From assembly GCA_036506155.1 (NCBI GenBank), contig DASXSF010000032.1:1-8706 (forward strand): DNA of 8,706 nucleotides, given 5' to 3'. The number at the start of each line of letters is the position of its first letter. The stretch's first letter is position 1. The translations under genes and the position numbers were made by a program. The stretch comes from DASXRA01 sp036506155 (lineage in GTDB: Bacteria; Actinomycetota; Actinomycetes; Mycobacteriales; Jatrophihabitantaceae). The notes under the pieces are model-generated. The model had not been told where the DNA came from and did not search any database. It worked only from the letters and a program-made list of their open reading frames with translations. Below, in pieces: positions 1 to 5,557 of the stretch.

Positions 1-178
1 AGCTGCACGCGGTCGCCACAGCGGACACCGCCATCAACGCGACCAAGACGAACAGTGCGCGGCGAGATCGTTCGGAGGCCGCAAGCGCGCCCGCGCCAAT
101 TGTTCGGACCATGGTGTGCCCCTGTCCCAGGCTGCGCCGTAGAAGAAGAATCACGCGAAGCCGGCAACCCAGCTTCAT
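1..178 (-). CDS. N-terminal part of a probable membrane-anchored or secreted protein, cut by window edge
   Basis: An open minus-strand frame runs off the left edge of the window. Two in-frame ATG starts are plausible. One at 178 follows a GGGGGGAAGG box at good spacing. One at 112 follows an AGGGG box and gives a more normal signal-like N-terminus. From the inner start the protein has a short polar lead with Arg residues (SERSRR) and then a hydrophobic stretch (ALFVLVALMAVSAVATACS). That fits either a lipoprotein signal with Cys in a VATAC lipobox-like context or the first helix of a transporter. Codon use is G/C-ending like the intact genes. It lies downstream of a decayed ABC ATPase in the same direction, but too little is present to say whether it is the permease partner. 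Family not recognised. Confidence 0.45.
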   Translation of the reverse strand, partial: MKLGCRLRVILLLRRSLGQGHTMVRTIGAGALAASERSRRALFVLVALMAVSAVATACS

Positions 179-269
179 TGCCGGACCTTCCCCCCGTGAC
201 ATCTTCGGTCGATGCAGGTCACAGGGTGCGCGCGTCGATACCCATCGTCAACGGCAACAACCGCCGACG

Positions 270-473
270 TTAGCCGGCGTAGCTTTCCCCAGCGCCGTTG
301 GTCGGCTCGTCGAGCACCAGTAGGCAGGGCCTGCCCACGAGGCTGGCGCCCAGGTCGAGCCGGCGTCGCAGCCCACCCGAGGACGTCTTCACCAGCCGGT
401 CGGCCACGTCCGTCAGGAACGCGTCAGTGCTAGCCGCGGCTTGCTGACGAGGGTGGCCAAACAGCCGCGACAA
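270..473 (-). pseudogene. Fragment of DrrA-type ABC transporter ATP-binding protein
   Basis: This is a short minus-strand reading of 67 codons opening with TTG. It holds only the middle of an ABC ATPase: a helical-domain piece (LSRLFGHPRQQA), DVADRLVKT, the ABC signature region SSGGLRRRLDL, then ASLVGRP and the Walker B segment LLVLDEPTNG. This order and wording are typical of the DrrA/daunorubicin-resistance type of drug-export ATPases, which are normally about 300 residues. Walker A and the whole N-terminal half are missing. The sequence between the helical piece and DVADR looks shortened by an internal deletion. The frame ends soon after Walker B, before the D-loop and the switch histidine. 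It cannot be a working ATPase. Confidence 0.75.
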
Positions 474-562
474 TGCGCAGGGGCCTGAAGAGCGTGGCGC
501 TCACCGCGGTGCTCACCTTCGTCGGGATGGCGTTCGGGGTGCGGTTGGCGAGCGGACCGTTC

Positions 563-750
563 GCATGGCGGCTCGCTCGACTACGGTCTCCAGCTCCTCC
601 AGGAGCCAGTAGCACTGCTCCGGCAGGTACGGAAGCGCGCGGCGTTGCGTCCCGGTCGGCCAACGGCTTCGGACCGTCGAACAGCGCAGCAACCAGCGCA
701 GACACCGGCACGACCTGATCCGCAGCGTCGATCCCGAGCGTCTCCGCCAT
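563..750 (-). pseudogene. Frameshifted fragment of an AAA-LuxR family regulator
   Basis: On the minus strand, one frame reads ETLGIDAADQVVPVSALVAA and LFDGPKPLADRDA. After a shift near 636-645 a second frame reads ALPYLPEQCYWLLEELE, then TVVERAA. Together these resemble the stretch between Walker A and Walker B in large AAA-type LuxR regulators, where a 'YLPEQ-YWLLEELE-VIERAA' segment precedes the Walker B strand. The Walker motifs and the helix-turn-helix are absent. The fragment abuts the dehydrogenase remnant on the other strand. It belongs to a different subgroup from the intact regulator later in the window, so it is not a simple partial duplicate of it. Assignment rests on recalled family patterns and is moderately sure. 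Confidence 0.5.
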
Positions 751-752
751 TG

Positions 753-937
753 ATGCCGTACGGGATCCTCATCAACGCGGCCGACGCCGCCTACACCGGC
801 ACCGACTTCAACAACCACCGCGGCACCCAGACCGTCACCGAACACACCGACGCAATCGTCCACCTGGCAACCCTGCCCCCAGACCAGACGGGCCCACCGG
901 CACCGTCCAAGACCGGTACGGCACCGTTCTCTGCTAG
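753..937 (+). pseudogene. C-terminal remnant of a short-chain dehydrogenase/reductase, frameshifted
   Basis: The plus strand reads INAADAAYTGTDFNNHRGTQ, then TVTEHTDAIVHLATLPPD. After a frame change between about 880 and 890 it reads GPTGTVQDRYGTVLC and stops at TAG (935-937). This is the characteristic end of classical SDR enzymes, which run from the 'N-V-PG' loop through 'T-DFN-HRG-Q' to 'GPTG-F-D---VPW'. The P-G pair after the first strand has become DAA, the reading frame is broken, and the Rossmann fold with its Tyr-Lys catalytic pair is missing upstream. It is a dead fragment of roughly 60 codons from a protein normally near 240-250 residues. The substrate cannot be inferred. Confidence 0.7.
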
Positions 938-1177
938 ATCACGGCCAACAGCCGCATGATGCCGCTCAGCCAAAACCGGCGCTGGGCCTCCTTGCGAGGC
1001 AGTTGTGGCGGCGATCCGCACTATCCGGTCACCGATCCGCTTGCGGTTGTCGTGCTGCCGAAACTCACCCCAAGGCGGTGCGGCTGGATGGGTCTGGTGC
1101 GCAGAGTGCAGACGCGCTTCGATGGGCTGGCGGACGGTCGGCAACGGGTTGGCCGGCGACGCGATCGGGGAGCTCAC

Positions 1178-1609
1178 ATGGACTTTTCCGCACAGCTCGA
1201 GAGAATGCAGGAGCGAACCAGCCAGACCGTCGCGACGGTGCGCGCCGCGAGCGCGGAATCACGAGCGCAGCTGAAGCAGCGCATCGACCAGGCGCAGATC
1301 GACGCGGACCTGGCCCTCCAGGACGCCGAGCAGGACGCTGGCCATGCGGCCGATCGCGCTCGCAGCAAGTGGGCTCAGACGAAGGCCGACGTCGCAACCA
1401 AGATGGGCAACGTCAAGGCGAAGATCGACAAACGGTCCGACCAGATCGACGCGAACGTTGCAGCGTCCGACGCCGACCGAGCCGAGGAGGAGGCATCGTC
1501 CGCGATTGACTTCGCCGGGTGGGCGATCGACAACGGACGACTGGCCGTACTCGACGCGTTGGATGCGCGCGCGTACGCCGACGAGCGGGCCAGGATCGCC
1601 CGCTCGTAG
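1178..1609 (+). CDS. Small coiled-coil protein, conserved hypothetical
   Basis: The product has 143 residues. The ATG at 1178 is preceded by GGGGAG with five bases of spacing; longer in-frame starts upstream lack this and would add an Arg-rich tail of odd composition. The protein is almost wholly helical and charged, rich in Ala, Asp, Gln and Arg, with no signal peptide, membrane segment, cysteine or histidine pattern. Residues about 1-110 have heptad-like spacing (LERMQERTSQTVATV, QLKQRIDQAQIDADLAL) typical of a coiled coil. The end carries the more specific stretch SSAIDFAGWAIDNGRLAVLD followed by ALDARAYADE. I recall similar uncharacterised proteins in actinobacteria; no function is established. 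It stands alone, between the dehydrogenase remnant and the kup remnants. A cytoplasmic structural or stress-associated role is only a guess. Confidence 0.85.
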   Translation: MDFSAQLERMQERTSQTVATVRAASAESRAQLKQRIDQAQIDADLALQDAEQDAGHAADRARSKWAQTKADVATKMGNVKAKIDKRSDQIDANVAASDADRAEEEASSAIDFAGWAIDNGRLAVLDALDARAYADERARIARS

Positions 1610-1632
1610 CCAGGTCGACGGCCCGTGCGGCG

Positions 1633-1859
1633 TTAGAGCTCGATGTGTGACCCCATGACCACCGTGCGATTGTCTGGCAGTTGAAGTAGGTGGCTGGGGT
1701 TGCCGCGTTGTGTGCAAGCGCGATGAAGAGCCGCTTTCGCGAGGTCCTCATGACGGGGCTGGTTTCCCGCTGGATGGTTATTCGGAACAGGAAGTAGGAC
1801 GCTCCGTCGGGGTCGAATTCGAGTGCGGTATGCGTTCGGCTTGCGTGGCGCAAGGGTTC
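1633..1859 (-). pseudogene. kup: C-terminal remnant of Kup potassium transporter (inverted piece)
   Basis: The minus strand reads LRHASRTHTALEFDPDGASY, FLFRITIQRE, then RTSRKRLFIALAHNAATPA and TYF. After loss of about one base near 1680-1683 it continues in another frame as LPDNRTVVMGSHIEL and stops at TAA (1635-1633). This is the standard C-terminus of Kup/TrkD potassium uptake permeases (RKRLF-A-ARNA--P--YF-LP--R-V-MG). The transmembrane portion, over 400 residues, is absent. The sequence continues, in protein order, from the neighbouring plus-strand kup piece, yet it lies on the opposite strand and on the wrong side of it. Not functional. Confidence 0.8.
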
Positions 1860-1891
1860 GGCAAGTGACTGGCGGCCGGCCCGGAGGATCC

Positions 1892-2008
1892 GACGTTGCC
1901 CTCGAGGAACGCGTGACGATCGATGAACTCGGCTACGCCGACGACCGCGTCTAACACTTAACGATCCGGGTCGGCTTCCAGAACGAGCAGGACGTCCCGG
2001 GGATGCTT
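1892..2008 (+). pseudogene. kup: Internal remnant of Kup potassium transporter with in-frame stop
   Basis: One plus-strand frame reads DVALEERVTIDELGYADDRV, then a TAA stop at 1952-1954, then HLTIRVGFQNEQDVPGML. In Kup proteins the cytoplasmic domain contains 'ERV-VD-LGYADDGIVH-TVRFGF-DE-DVP-ALR-A' just before the final 'GA-YFLSR' segment, so this is the piece immediately N-terminal to the one on the minus strand. The stop replaces a conserved hydrophobic residue. Both flanks lose similarity abruptly. It overlaps no intact gene and ends about 140 bases upstream of the PH-domain gene. Confidence 0.7.
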
Positions 2009-2147
2009 GCGGCGGGTCGATGGCAGCGCTGTCTCGTCGCGGCCGGCCAGGCTGGACACGGGTGGCGGCGTTCGGGGGGCGAACGCGCTACCGTTCGCGG
2101 TGTGCCTCCAGGCGGGATGCACGCAGGGCGGTCGCGGGGAGGTTGCC

Positions 2148-2738
2148 GTGCCGTATCCGGAGACGATTCTCGCCGACGACGAACGGGTCGTGGCGCACCT
2201 GCATCCACACTGGATCACGCTGGTTCCGGCGACGTTCTGGTTCCTTATCATCTGCGGTGCCGCCGGCGTAGCCATCGCGTACCTGCCGTCCGGTAGTGCG
2301 CACACCCCGCTGCTGATCGGCATCCTCGCGGTCGGGTTTCTGCTGCTGTACCGGCTGACCTTTGTGCCTTGGATCAGCTGGCGAACCACGCACTACGTGT
2401 TCACCACGCACCGGGTGCTGATCCGGCGCGGCGTGCTGCGTCACGTCGGGCACGATATCTCCCTGCAGCGCATCAACGATGTCGGGTTCTCCCAGTCGTT
2501 GCGGGACCGCATCGTCCGCGCCGGAACGATCACGATCGAGTCGGCCGGCGAGCAAGGCCAGGAGACACCCCACAACATCCCCAGAGCCGTCCAGCTGCAG
2601 CAGATGCTCAACGGCCCCATCGAGGAGGACGCAGACCGGCGCGCCCGCGAGGCATACGGCGACCCAGCCCAGTACCAGGGCCCTCCCGGCTCGCCGCCCC
2701 GGCACCATCCGCACCAGCGGTACCCGCCCGAGCTCTAG
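2148..2738 (+). CDS. PH domain-containing membrane protein (DUF304/bPH2, YdbS-like)
   Basis: The product has 196 residues. The GTG start at 2148 is chosen because GGGGAGG (2136-2142) lies five bases before it and the protein then opens with the family-like PYPETILADDERVVAHLHPH. Upstream in-frame ATG codons lack such a site. Two hydrophobic helices follow (about residues 23-46 and 54-75). A soluble bPH2 domain comes next (about 79-154), with YVFTTHRVLIRRGVL, HDISLQRINDVGFSQSL and AGTITIESAG, the signature strands of DUF304. The tail after 155 is polar and Pro/His-rich. Such proteins sit in the cytoplasmic membrane with the PH domain in the cytoplasm; their ligand is generally unknown and several are linked to envelope stress. 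It is a single-gene unit flanked by remnants. Confidence 0.9.
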   Translation: MPYPETILADDERVVAHLHPHWITLVPATFWFLIICGAAGVAIAYLPSGSAHTPLLIGILAVGFLLLYRLTFVPWISWRTTHYVFTTHRVLIRRGVLRHVGHDISLQRINDVGFSQSLRDRIVRAGTITIESAGEQGQETPHNIPRAVQLQQMLNGPIEEDADRRAREAYGDPAQYQGPPGSPPRHHPHQRYPPEL

Positions 2739-2912
2739 GCAGATCGACAGCGGCCACGATCTGGTGTGCGCCGGGTGGCACAGCGGCCAAGGAGCGCCGG
2801 ACCTACGGGCGGTCGCTGAGTGCCACATTTGCACGTAAGGTTCCCAGCTGGTGCGCTGACCCGCGGGGCGCGCCTGGATGCACCGAGTGGACCCGCGCGG
2901 GAAGCGAACCCC
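2739..2912. other. Stretch with no recognisable gene
   Basis: Between the PH-domain gene and the insertion-sequence end I see no credible reading frame, RNA gene or terminator hairpin. A short open stretch containing CHICT at its end was considered but has no start signal and no family likeness. Confidence 0.5.
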
Positions 2913-2916
2913 CTAG

Positions 2917-3032
2917 TACTGCAGCCGTAGTTCGTGATCATCGAAGCGCGAGGTGTCGGCGGTAGTGGCATTGGCGGCCTCGGGTTGGTGTCCTCGGCGC
3001 CATCGCGCCCTCTGAAGGGAGCCAGGAGGCCA
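2917..3032 (-). mobile_element. Right-end remnant of an IS701-like insertion sequence
   Basis: On the minus strand a frame reads RARWRRGHQPEA and, after a one-base shift, RQCHYRRHLALR followed by TGA (2940-2938). IS701-type transposases commonly end with a 'W-RWRRRHQARAR--HYRR' motif, and the pieces match it when the frameshift is removed. Beyond the stop lies TACTGCAGCCGTAGTTCGTG (2917-2936), which looks like the terminal inverted repeat. It is bordered outside by CTAG (2913-2916), agreeing with the YTAR four-base target preference I recall for this family. The rest of the element, including the catalytic DDE region and the other end, is missing. The family call depends on a short match. Confidence 0.45.
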
Positions 3033-3044
3033 CCTGCCGACCAC

Positions 3045-3198
3045 GCCGTTACGTGGTCGCCGGGGGTACGTTTGCCACTCCGGGTGAACTTGGTCGACCG
3101 GCGTTGTGGAGGCGGTCCCAGGAGTACCAACCTGCTCGGTCCCAGCCCATCTGCGCAAGCCACCGCCCGACCCGCTCGGCAGTTCTCGTCGCGCGGTC
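3045..3198 (-). pseudogene. Frameshifted N-terminal remnant of a conserved hypothetical gene
   Basis: Minus-strand frames read DRATRTAERVGRWLAQMGWD, RAGWYSWDRLHNAGRPS, then after a shift VDQVHPEWQT, then TPGDHVTAW in the third frame. This resembles a widespread uncharacterised family, often with an SRPBCC-like fold, whose proteins begin 'P--VWPWLVQMG-GRAGWYSWD-LDN-G--SA--I-PEWQ-L-VGD'. Two frame changes within about 100 bases and loss of similarity toward the insertion-sequence end show it is dead. Its first similar residues overlap the stop codon of the DUF1003 gene, so an ancestral second gene may have been nearly contiguous with it. Confidence 0.5.
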
Positions 3199-3721
3199 AG
3201 GATCGCGGCTGGGTGGGTGTGTCTAGGAGTCGGTTGTGGAGTTCGGTGGTGAGGGTGTGGATCTCGCGGGTCAGCTGGGTGTTGGTTTTGAGTTCGAGTT
3301 CTTGTTCGGTGAAGTCGTGGTCGGCTTTGGCTTGTTGGAATGCCGCTTGCCGGTTCTGACCGATCATGACGAACGTGGACAGGAAGATCGCTTCGAGGGA
3401 CACGATCAGGGTCAGGGTGGGCCAGGGTGAGGATTCGATGAACAGCATCCAGATGGCGAATAGCGCGATGTGGAGGTAGACGAAGTTCATCGACCCGGCG
3501 AACGCGGTGATCCGGTCGGCGATGCGCAGTTGAACGTCCTCGGCTCGTCGGGCCTGCTCGGCCAGCACCGCCGGGTGGTGCCGGTTCGGGTCCGGCGGCG
3601 CGGTGTGCCCCGCATTGCTAGCGGCGGACGCCGCGCGGGCAGGGAGGTCGGCGGGCCGGGTCTGCGTTGGCCGCTGTAGCTCCGGGCCTGGGTGTTCCGT
3701 GCCCTGGTCGGTCGTGATCAT
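3197..3721 (-). CDS. DUF1003 domain-containing membrane protein
   Basis: The product has 174 residues. The ATG at 3721 follows GAAAGG about seven bases away. Residues 1-50 are a Pro/Ala-rich, probably disordered cytoplasmic lead. The DUF1003 core spans about 58-128: ADRITAFAGSMNFVYLHIAL, then FAIWMLFIESSPWPTLTLIV, then SLEAIFLSTFVMIGQNRQAA. It forms two transmembrane helices (about 79-95 and 101-120). The 'AD-IT-FAGSM-F--LH' start and the 'SLEAIFLSTFV-I-QNRQ' block are the diagnostic signatures. Residues 129-167 form a charged helix (QAKADHDFTEQELELKTNTQ) likely to be a coiled coil. The family is common in actinobacteria and proteobacteria; its biochemical role is not established. It lies 90 bases downstream of the HdeD-like gene, same direction, so co-transcription is possible. 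Confidence 0.92.
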   Translation of the reverse strand: MITTDQGTEHPGPELQRPTQTRPADLPARAASAASNAGHTAPPDPNRHHPAVLAEQARRAEDVQLRIADRITAFAGSMNFVYLHIALFAIWMLFIESSPWPTLTLIVSLEAIFLSTFVMIGQNRQAAFQQAKADHDFTEQELELKTNTQLTREIHTLTTELHNRLLDTPTQPRS

Positions 3722-3760
3722 GGTGGTGCCTTTCGTGTTTGTGTGCGGTCGGCCGGGGTG

Positions 3761-3791
3761 CGGGCGCCCGTCGGGTGGGCTGTCGGCGCCC
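3761..3791. repeat. GC-rich inverted repeat between the HdeD-like and DUF1003 genes
   Basis: GGGCGCC (3762-3768) and GGCGCCC (3785-3791) are perfect inverted arms with a 16-base spacer, and 3761-3770 is itself the palindrome CGGGCGCCCG. It sits in the 90-base gap between the two minus-strand genes and could form an RNA hairpin that reduces read-through or protects mRNA. There is no T-run after it, and GC-rich DNA gives such pairs by chance. Confidence 0.3.
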
Positions 3792-3811
3792 GTGGCCCCG
3801 GGGTGTCCGGC

Positions 3812-4366
3812 CTAGGCGGCGGCGGGCAGTACCGAGTGCAGGGTGGCCCCGGTGCGTCGCAGTTGCACGCCGAGCACGATTTCGGACACTCCGTAGATCA
3901 GGCTGTACAGGCCGAACAGCAGCGCGAGGGTGACCGCGCCGATGTCGGGACGGGCGCTGAGCACCACACCGAACGCGATCGACACCAGCCCGGTCACGAT
4001 GAATAGCGCCCGGGTGCCCGCGGTCTCCCAGTTGCCGAAGGCGAGGAAGATCTCGGTGAAGCCGGCCACGAACGCCCAGATCGCGACGACCAGCACCAGC
4101 GCCAGCGCCGTGGGGCTGGGCCAGACCAGCGCGACCACACCGGCGGCCAGGTCGATCAGCGCGAGCAGCAGGTGGCCGACCACCGGTCCCGCCGTGGCGC
4201 TGCTGAACGCCCGCGCGGCCTGCACGCCCGCGGCGATAAACGCGTAGATCGCGAACACGATGACCAGCGCGGCAATCGTCACGCTGGGCCAGGCGATGGC
4301 GATGATCCCGACGATGACGCTCAAAACGCCAAGCAGGATCAATGAGGTGGACGATGACTTGAACAT
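3812..4366 (-). CDS. HdeD-like membrane protein (DUF308)
   Basis: The product has 184 residues. The ATG at 4366 follows GAAAGGA with nine bases of spacing. The longer frame from 4432 adds 22 Arg-rich residues with no ribosome site. Six hydrophobic helices fall at about 8-26, 31-52, 63-83, 86-110, 118-138 and 143-166, arranged as helix pairs. The pairs carry repeated features: LLGVLSVIVGIIAIAWPSVT near residue 20-30, LIDLAAGVVALVWPSPTALA near 70-90 and VTGLVSIAFGVVLSARPDIG near 124-143. The repeated 'G----G---L--P' pattern is the DUF308 repeat of HdeD, known in Escherichia coli for membrane-level acid resistance. In actinobacteria the role is inferred from homology only. It is likely the first gene of a unit with DUF1003, since 304 bases separate it from the BON gene upstream. 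Confidence 0.92.
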   Translation of the reverse strand: MFKSSSTSLILLGVLSVIVGIIAIAWPSVTIAALVIVFAIYAFIAAGVQAARAFSSATAGPVVGHLLLALIDLAAGVVALVWPSPTALALVLVVAIWAFVAGFTEIFLAFGNWETAGTRALFIVTGLVSIAFGVVLSARPDIGAVTLALLFGLYSLIYGVSEIVLGVQLRRTGATLHSVLPAAA

Positions 4367-4670
4367 GACAGGTATTCCTTTCTTCCGGCTCTCGTTCCGC
4401 ACCCGTCTTGGGCGGCATGGTGAGGCCATCAATAGTTATTCGCAGGAGAAACGAGCCCGGCGCCACCGGCTAACATCTGCGGCTTAATAGGCGTGGCTGC
4501 TGCCTTTTTGGTGGCGGCTTTTCGCGACCGCCAGCCCGGTCGGATCGGCGCAGACCGAGCGGGCAACGCAAGCTGCCGATTGATCCGGGCATTCGGTTGG
4601 ATCAATCGTCGGGTGGATGCTCGGGCGAGCCCCGGCACCCAGTGGTCCGAAGATGGTTGGCGGAAGGTGG
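4367..4670. other. Intergenic stretch between the BON and HdeD-like genes
   Basis: No credible gene was found on either strand. The open frames here have poor composition and no ribosome sites. The stretch should contain the promoter of the HdeD-like gene on the minus strand, but I could not identify convincing -35/-10 boxes. It contains the 10-base inverted repeat at 4577-4608. Confidence 0.55.
4577..4608. promoter_or_regulatory. Perfect 10-base inverted repeat, candidate operator or terminator
   Basis: Arms CGATTGATCC (4577-4586) and GGATCAATCG (4599-4608) match perfectly around a 12-base spacer. The site lies 63 bases beyond the stop of the BON gene and about 210 bases upstream of the HdeD-like start. 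Without a T-run it is not a canonical intrinsic terminator. The A/T-containing arms and the roughly two-turn centre-to-centre distance (22 bases) also suit binding by a dimeric regulator. Confidence 0.4.
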
Positions 4671-5324
4671 TCAGCCGGTGACGTAGATCTCGTCGCGGAC
4701 GTCGAAGACGCCGCTGGCCATCCAGGCGGCGCCGATGGCCGCGTCGTGTTCGGCCCAGGTGCGGACGTGGCCAGTGAGGGTCACGGTGTTCCCGCTGGAA
4801 TCGACGAACACGTCACTGTCATCAGGGATGAGCGCGTAGCGGTCCAGCGCATCCTGGACGCGGACGGTGACAGCTATCGGGTCAGCCTCGTCCCAGACCT
4901 CGACCTCGTTCTTCACGTTGCGGACACCGGTCAGCCCGGCCACAGCCGATTCGGCGGCGGCGCGCTGCGGTCCGAAGTTCACCGTGCCAGTAAGCGTCAG
5001 GTTGCCGTCTCGGGCGGTCGCCTCGACGCCGTCAGGAACCGTGACGTTCGCGGCCAGCGCATTGTTCGCCGCGGTGGTCAGCATGGCGTCATCGCGATAG
5101 TCGATGTCCGGCAGCAGCACCTCCAAATGATTGTGCACGTCGGTCACGCCGGATACGCGCTGCGCAGCGGCGGCCGCCTCCAGGTACTGCGGATAGCTCG
5201 GTACGGTGCCATTGAGCGCCACCTGCCCGTTGATGTTCTTGACGGTGATGTCTGACGGGTCAACCAGCGGATCGAACTCCAGTTCAGCCTCGACCGCCTC
5301 GCGGATATCCTTGATCTTTCCCAT
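4671..5324 (-). CDS. Protein with three BON domains
   Basis: The product has 217 residues. The ATG at 5324 follows AGGAAGGA with about seven bases of spacing; the longer frame to 5483 lacks a site and adds low-quality sequence. Three BON repeats can be seen: about 5-70 (DIREAVEAELEFDPLVDPSD, then ITVKNINGQVALNGTVPSY), 78-143 (LTLTGTVNFGPQRAAAESAV, with GVRNVKNEVEV) and 148-214 (VTLTGHVRTWAEHDAAIGAA, with GVFDVRDEIYV). Each has the V-L-G-V glycine strand and a final V-N/D-I/V strand. BON domains bind phospholipid or mediate envelope association, as in OsmY. This protein has no signal peptide or membrane segment, so it appears cytoplasmic, as for many actinobacterial three-BON proteins. It is divergent from the LuxR regulator. 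Confidence 0.92.
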   Translation of the reverse strand: MGKIKDIREAVEAELEFDPLVDPSDITVKNINGQVALNGTVPSYPQYLEAAAAAQRVSGVTDVHNHLEVLLPDIDYRDDAMLTTAANNALAANVTVPDGVEATARDGNLTLTGTVNFGPQRAAAESAVAGLTGVRNVKNEVEVWDEADPIAVTVRVQDALDRYALIPDDSDVFVDSSGNTVTLTGHVRTWAEHDAAIGAAWMASGVFDVRDEIYVTG

Positions 5325-5470
5325 TGTCGTGTCCTTCCTCTGCGGCGGCGTCTGCAACGCGCCGATACAGCCACGGTCGCGCTGATCCGCGCGCGTCGTC
5401 CCCGTGGAGGACCCGGGTCTGGACCCGTGGCGGCGCCCCGGAGGCACCTTCCTCATGGGCCAAGTAACGA

Positions 5471-5511
5471 GTAGGACCGTCACGATCGCCGGGTCTTCGG
5501 TGTCCTACACT
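5471..5511 (+). promoter_or_regulatory. Inverted repeat and possible promoter upstream of the LuxR regulator
   Basis: GTAGGAC (5471-5477) and GTCCTAC (5502-5508) form a perfect inverted pair with arm starts 31 bases apart, about three helical turns. The right arm overlaps TACACT (5506-5511), a fair -10 hexamer 46 bases before the regulator ATG. No good -35 lies 16-18 bases upstream, as expected if an activator or alternative sigma factor is used. The site lies in the 233-base divergent gap, about 150-190 bases from the BON start, and could serve either direction. The pairing may be chance. Confidence 0.35.
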
Positions 5512-5557
5512 GCCCACATCGGCGAGACTTGCCAGTGGAGCGGCAGGACCATCGACC

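Noticed and set aside
473..718. Plus-strand frame starting MRRGLKSVALTAVLTFVGMA, resembling a membrane helix
   Set aside because: No ribosome site, the hydrophobic part is short, the rest is Pro/Ala/Ser noise, and it is antisense to the LuxR fragment.
956..1177. Upstream extension of the coiled-coil gene
   Set aside because: The added sequence is Arg-rich with no ribosome site, while the ATG at 1178 has GGGGAG at ideal spacing.
2007..2147. Upstream extension of the PH-domain gene
   Set aside because: The extra residues look non-coding, partly overlap the kup remnant, and the GTG at 2148 has a strong GGGGAGG site.
2748..2838. Short frame ending in CHICT, possible zinc-binding peptide
   Set aside because: No start signal, only one CxxC and no family resemblance.
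3618..4466. Long Arg-rich minus-strand frame over the HdeD-like gene
   Set aside because: It is an alternate-frame shadow with GC-driven composition; the HdeD frame has clear helices and a ribosome site.
5410..5430. GACCCGGGTC palindrome and CCCGTGG direct repeats in the BON upstream region
   Set aside because: Short GC-only words are expected by chance in this composition and do not align with a promoter.
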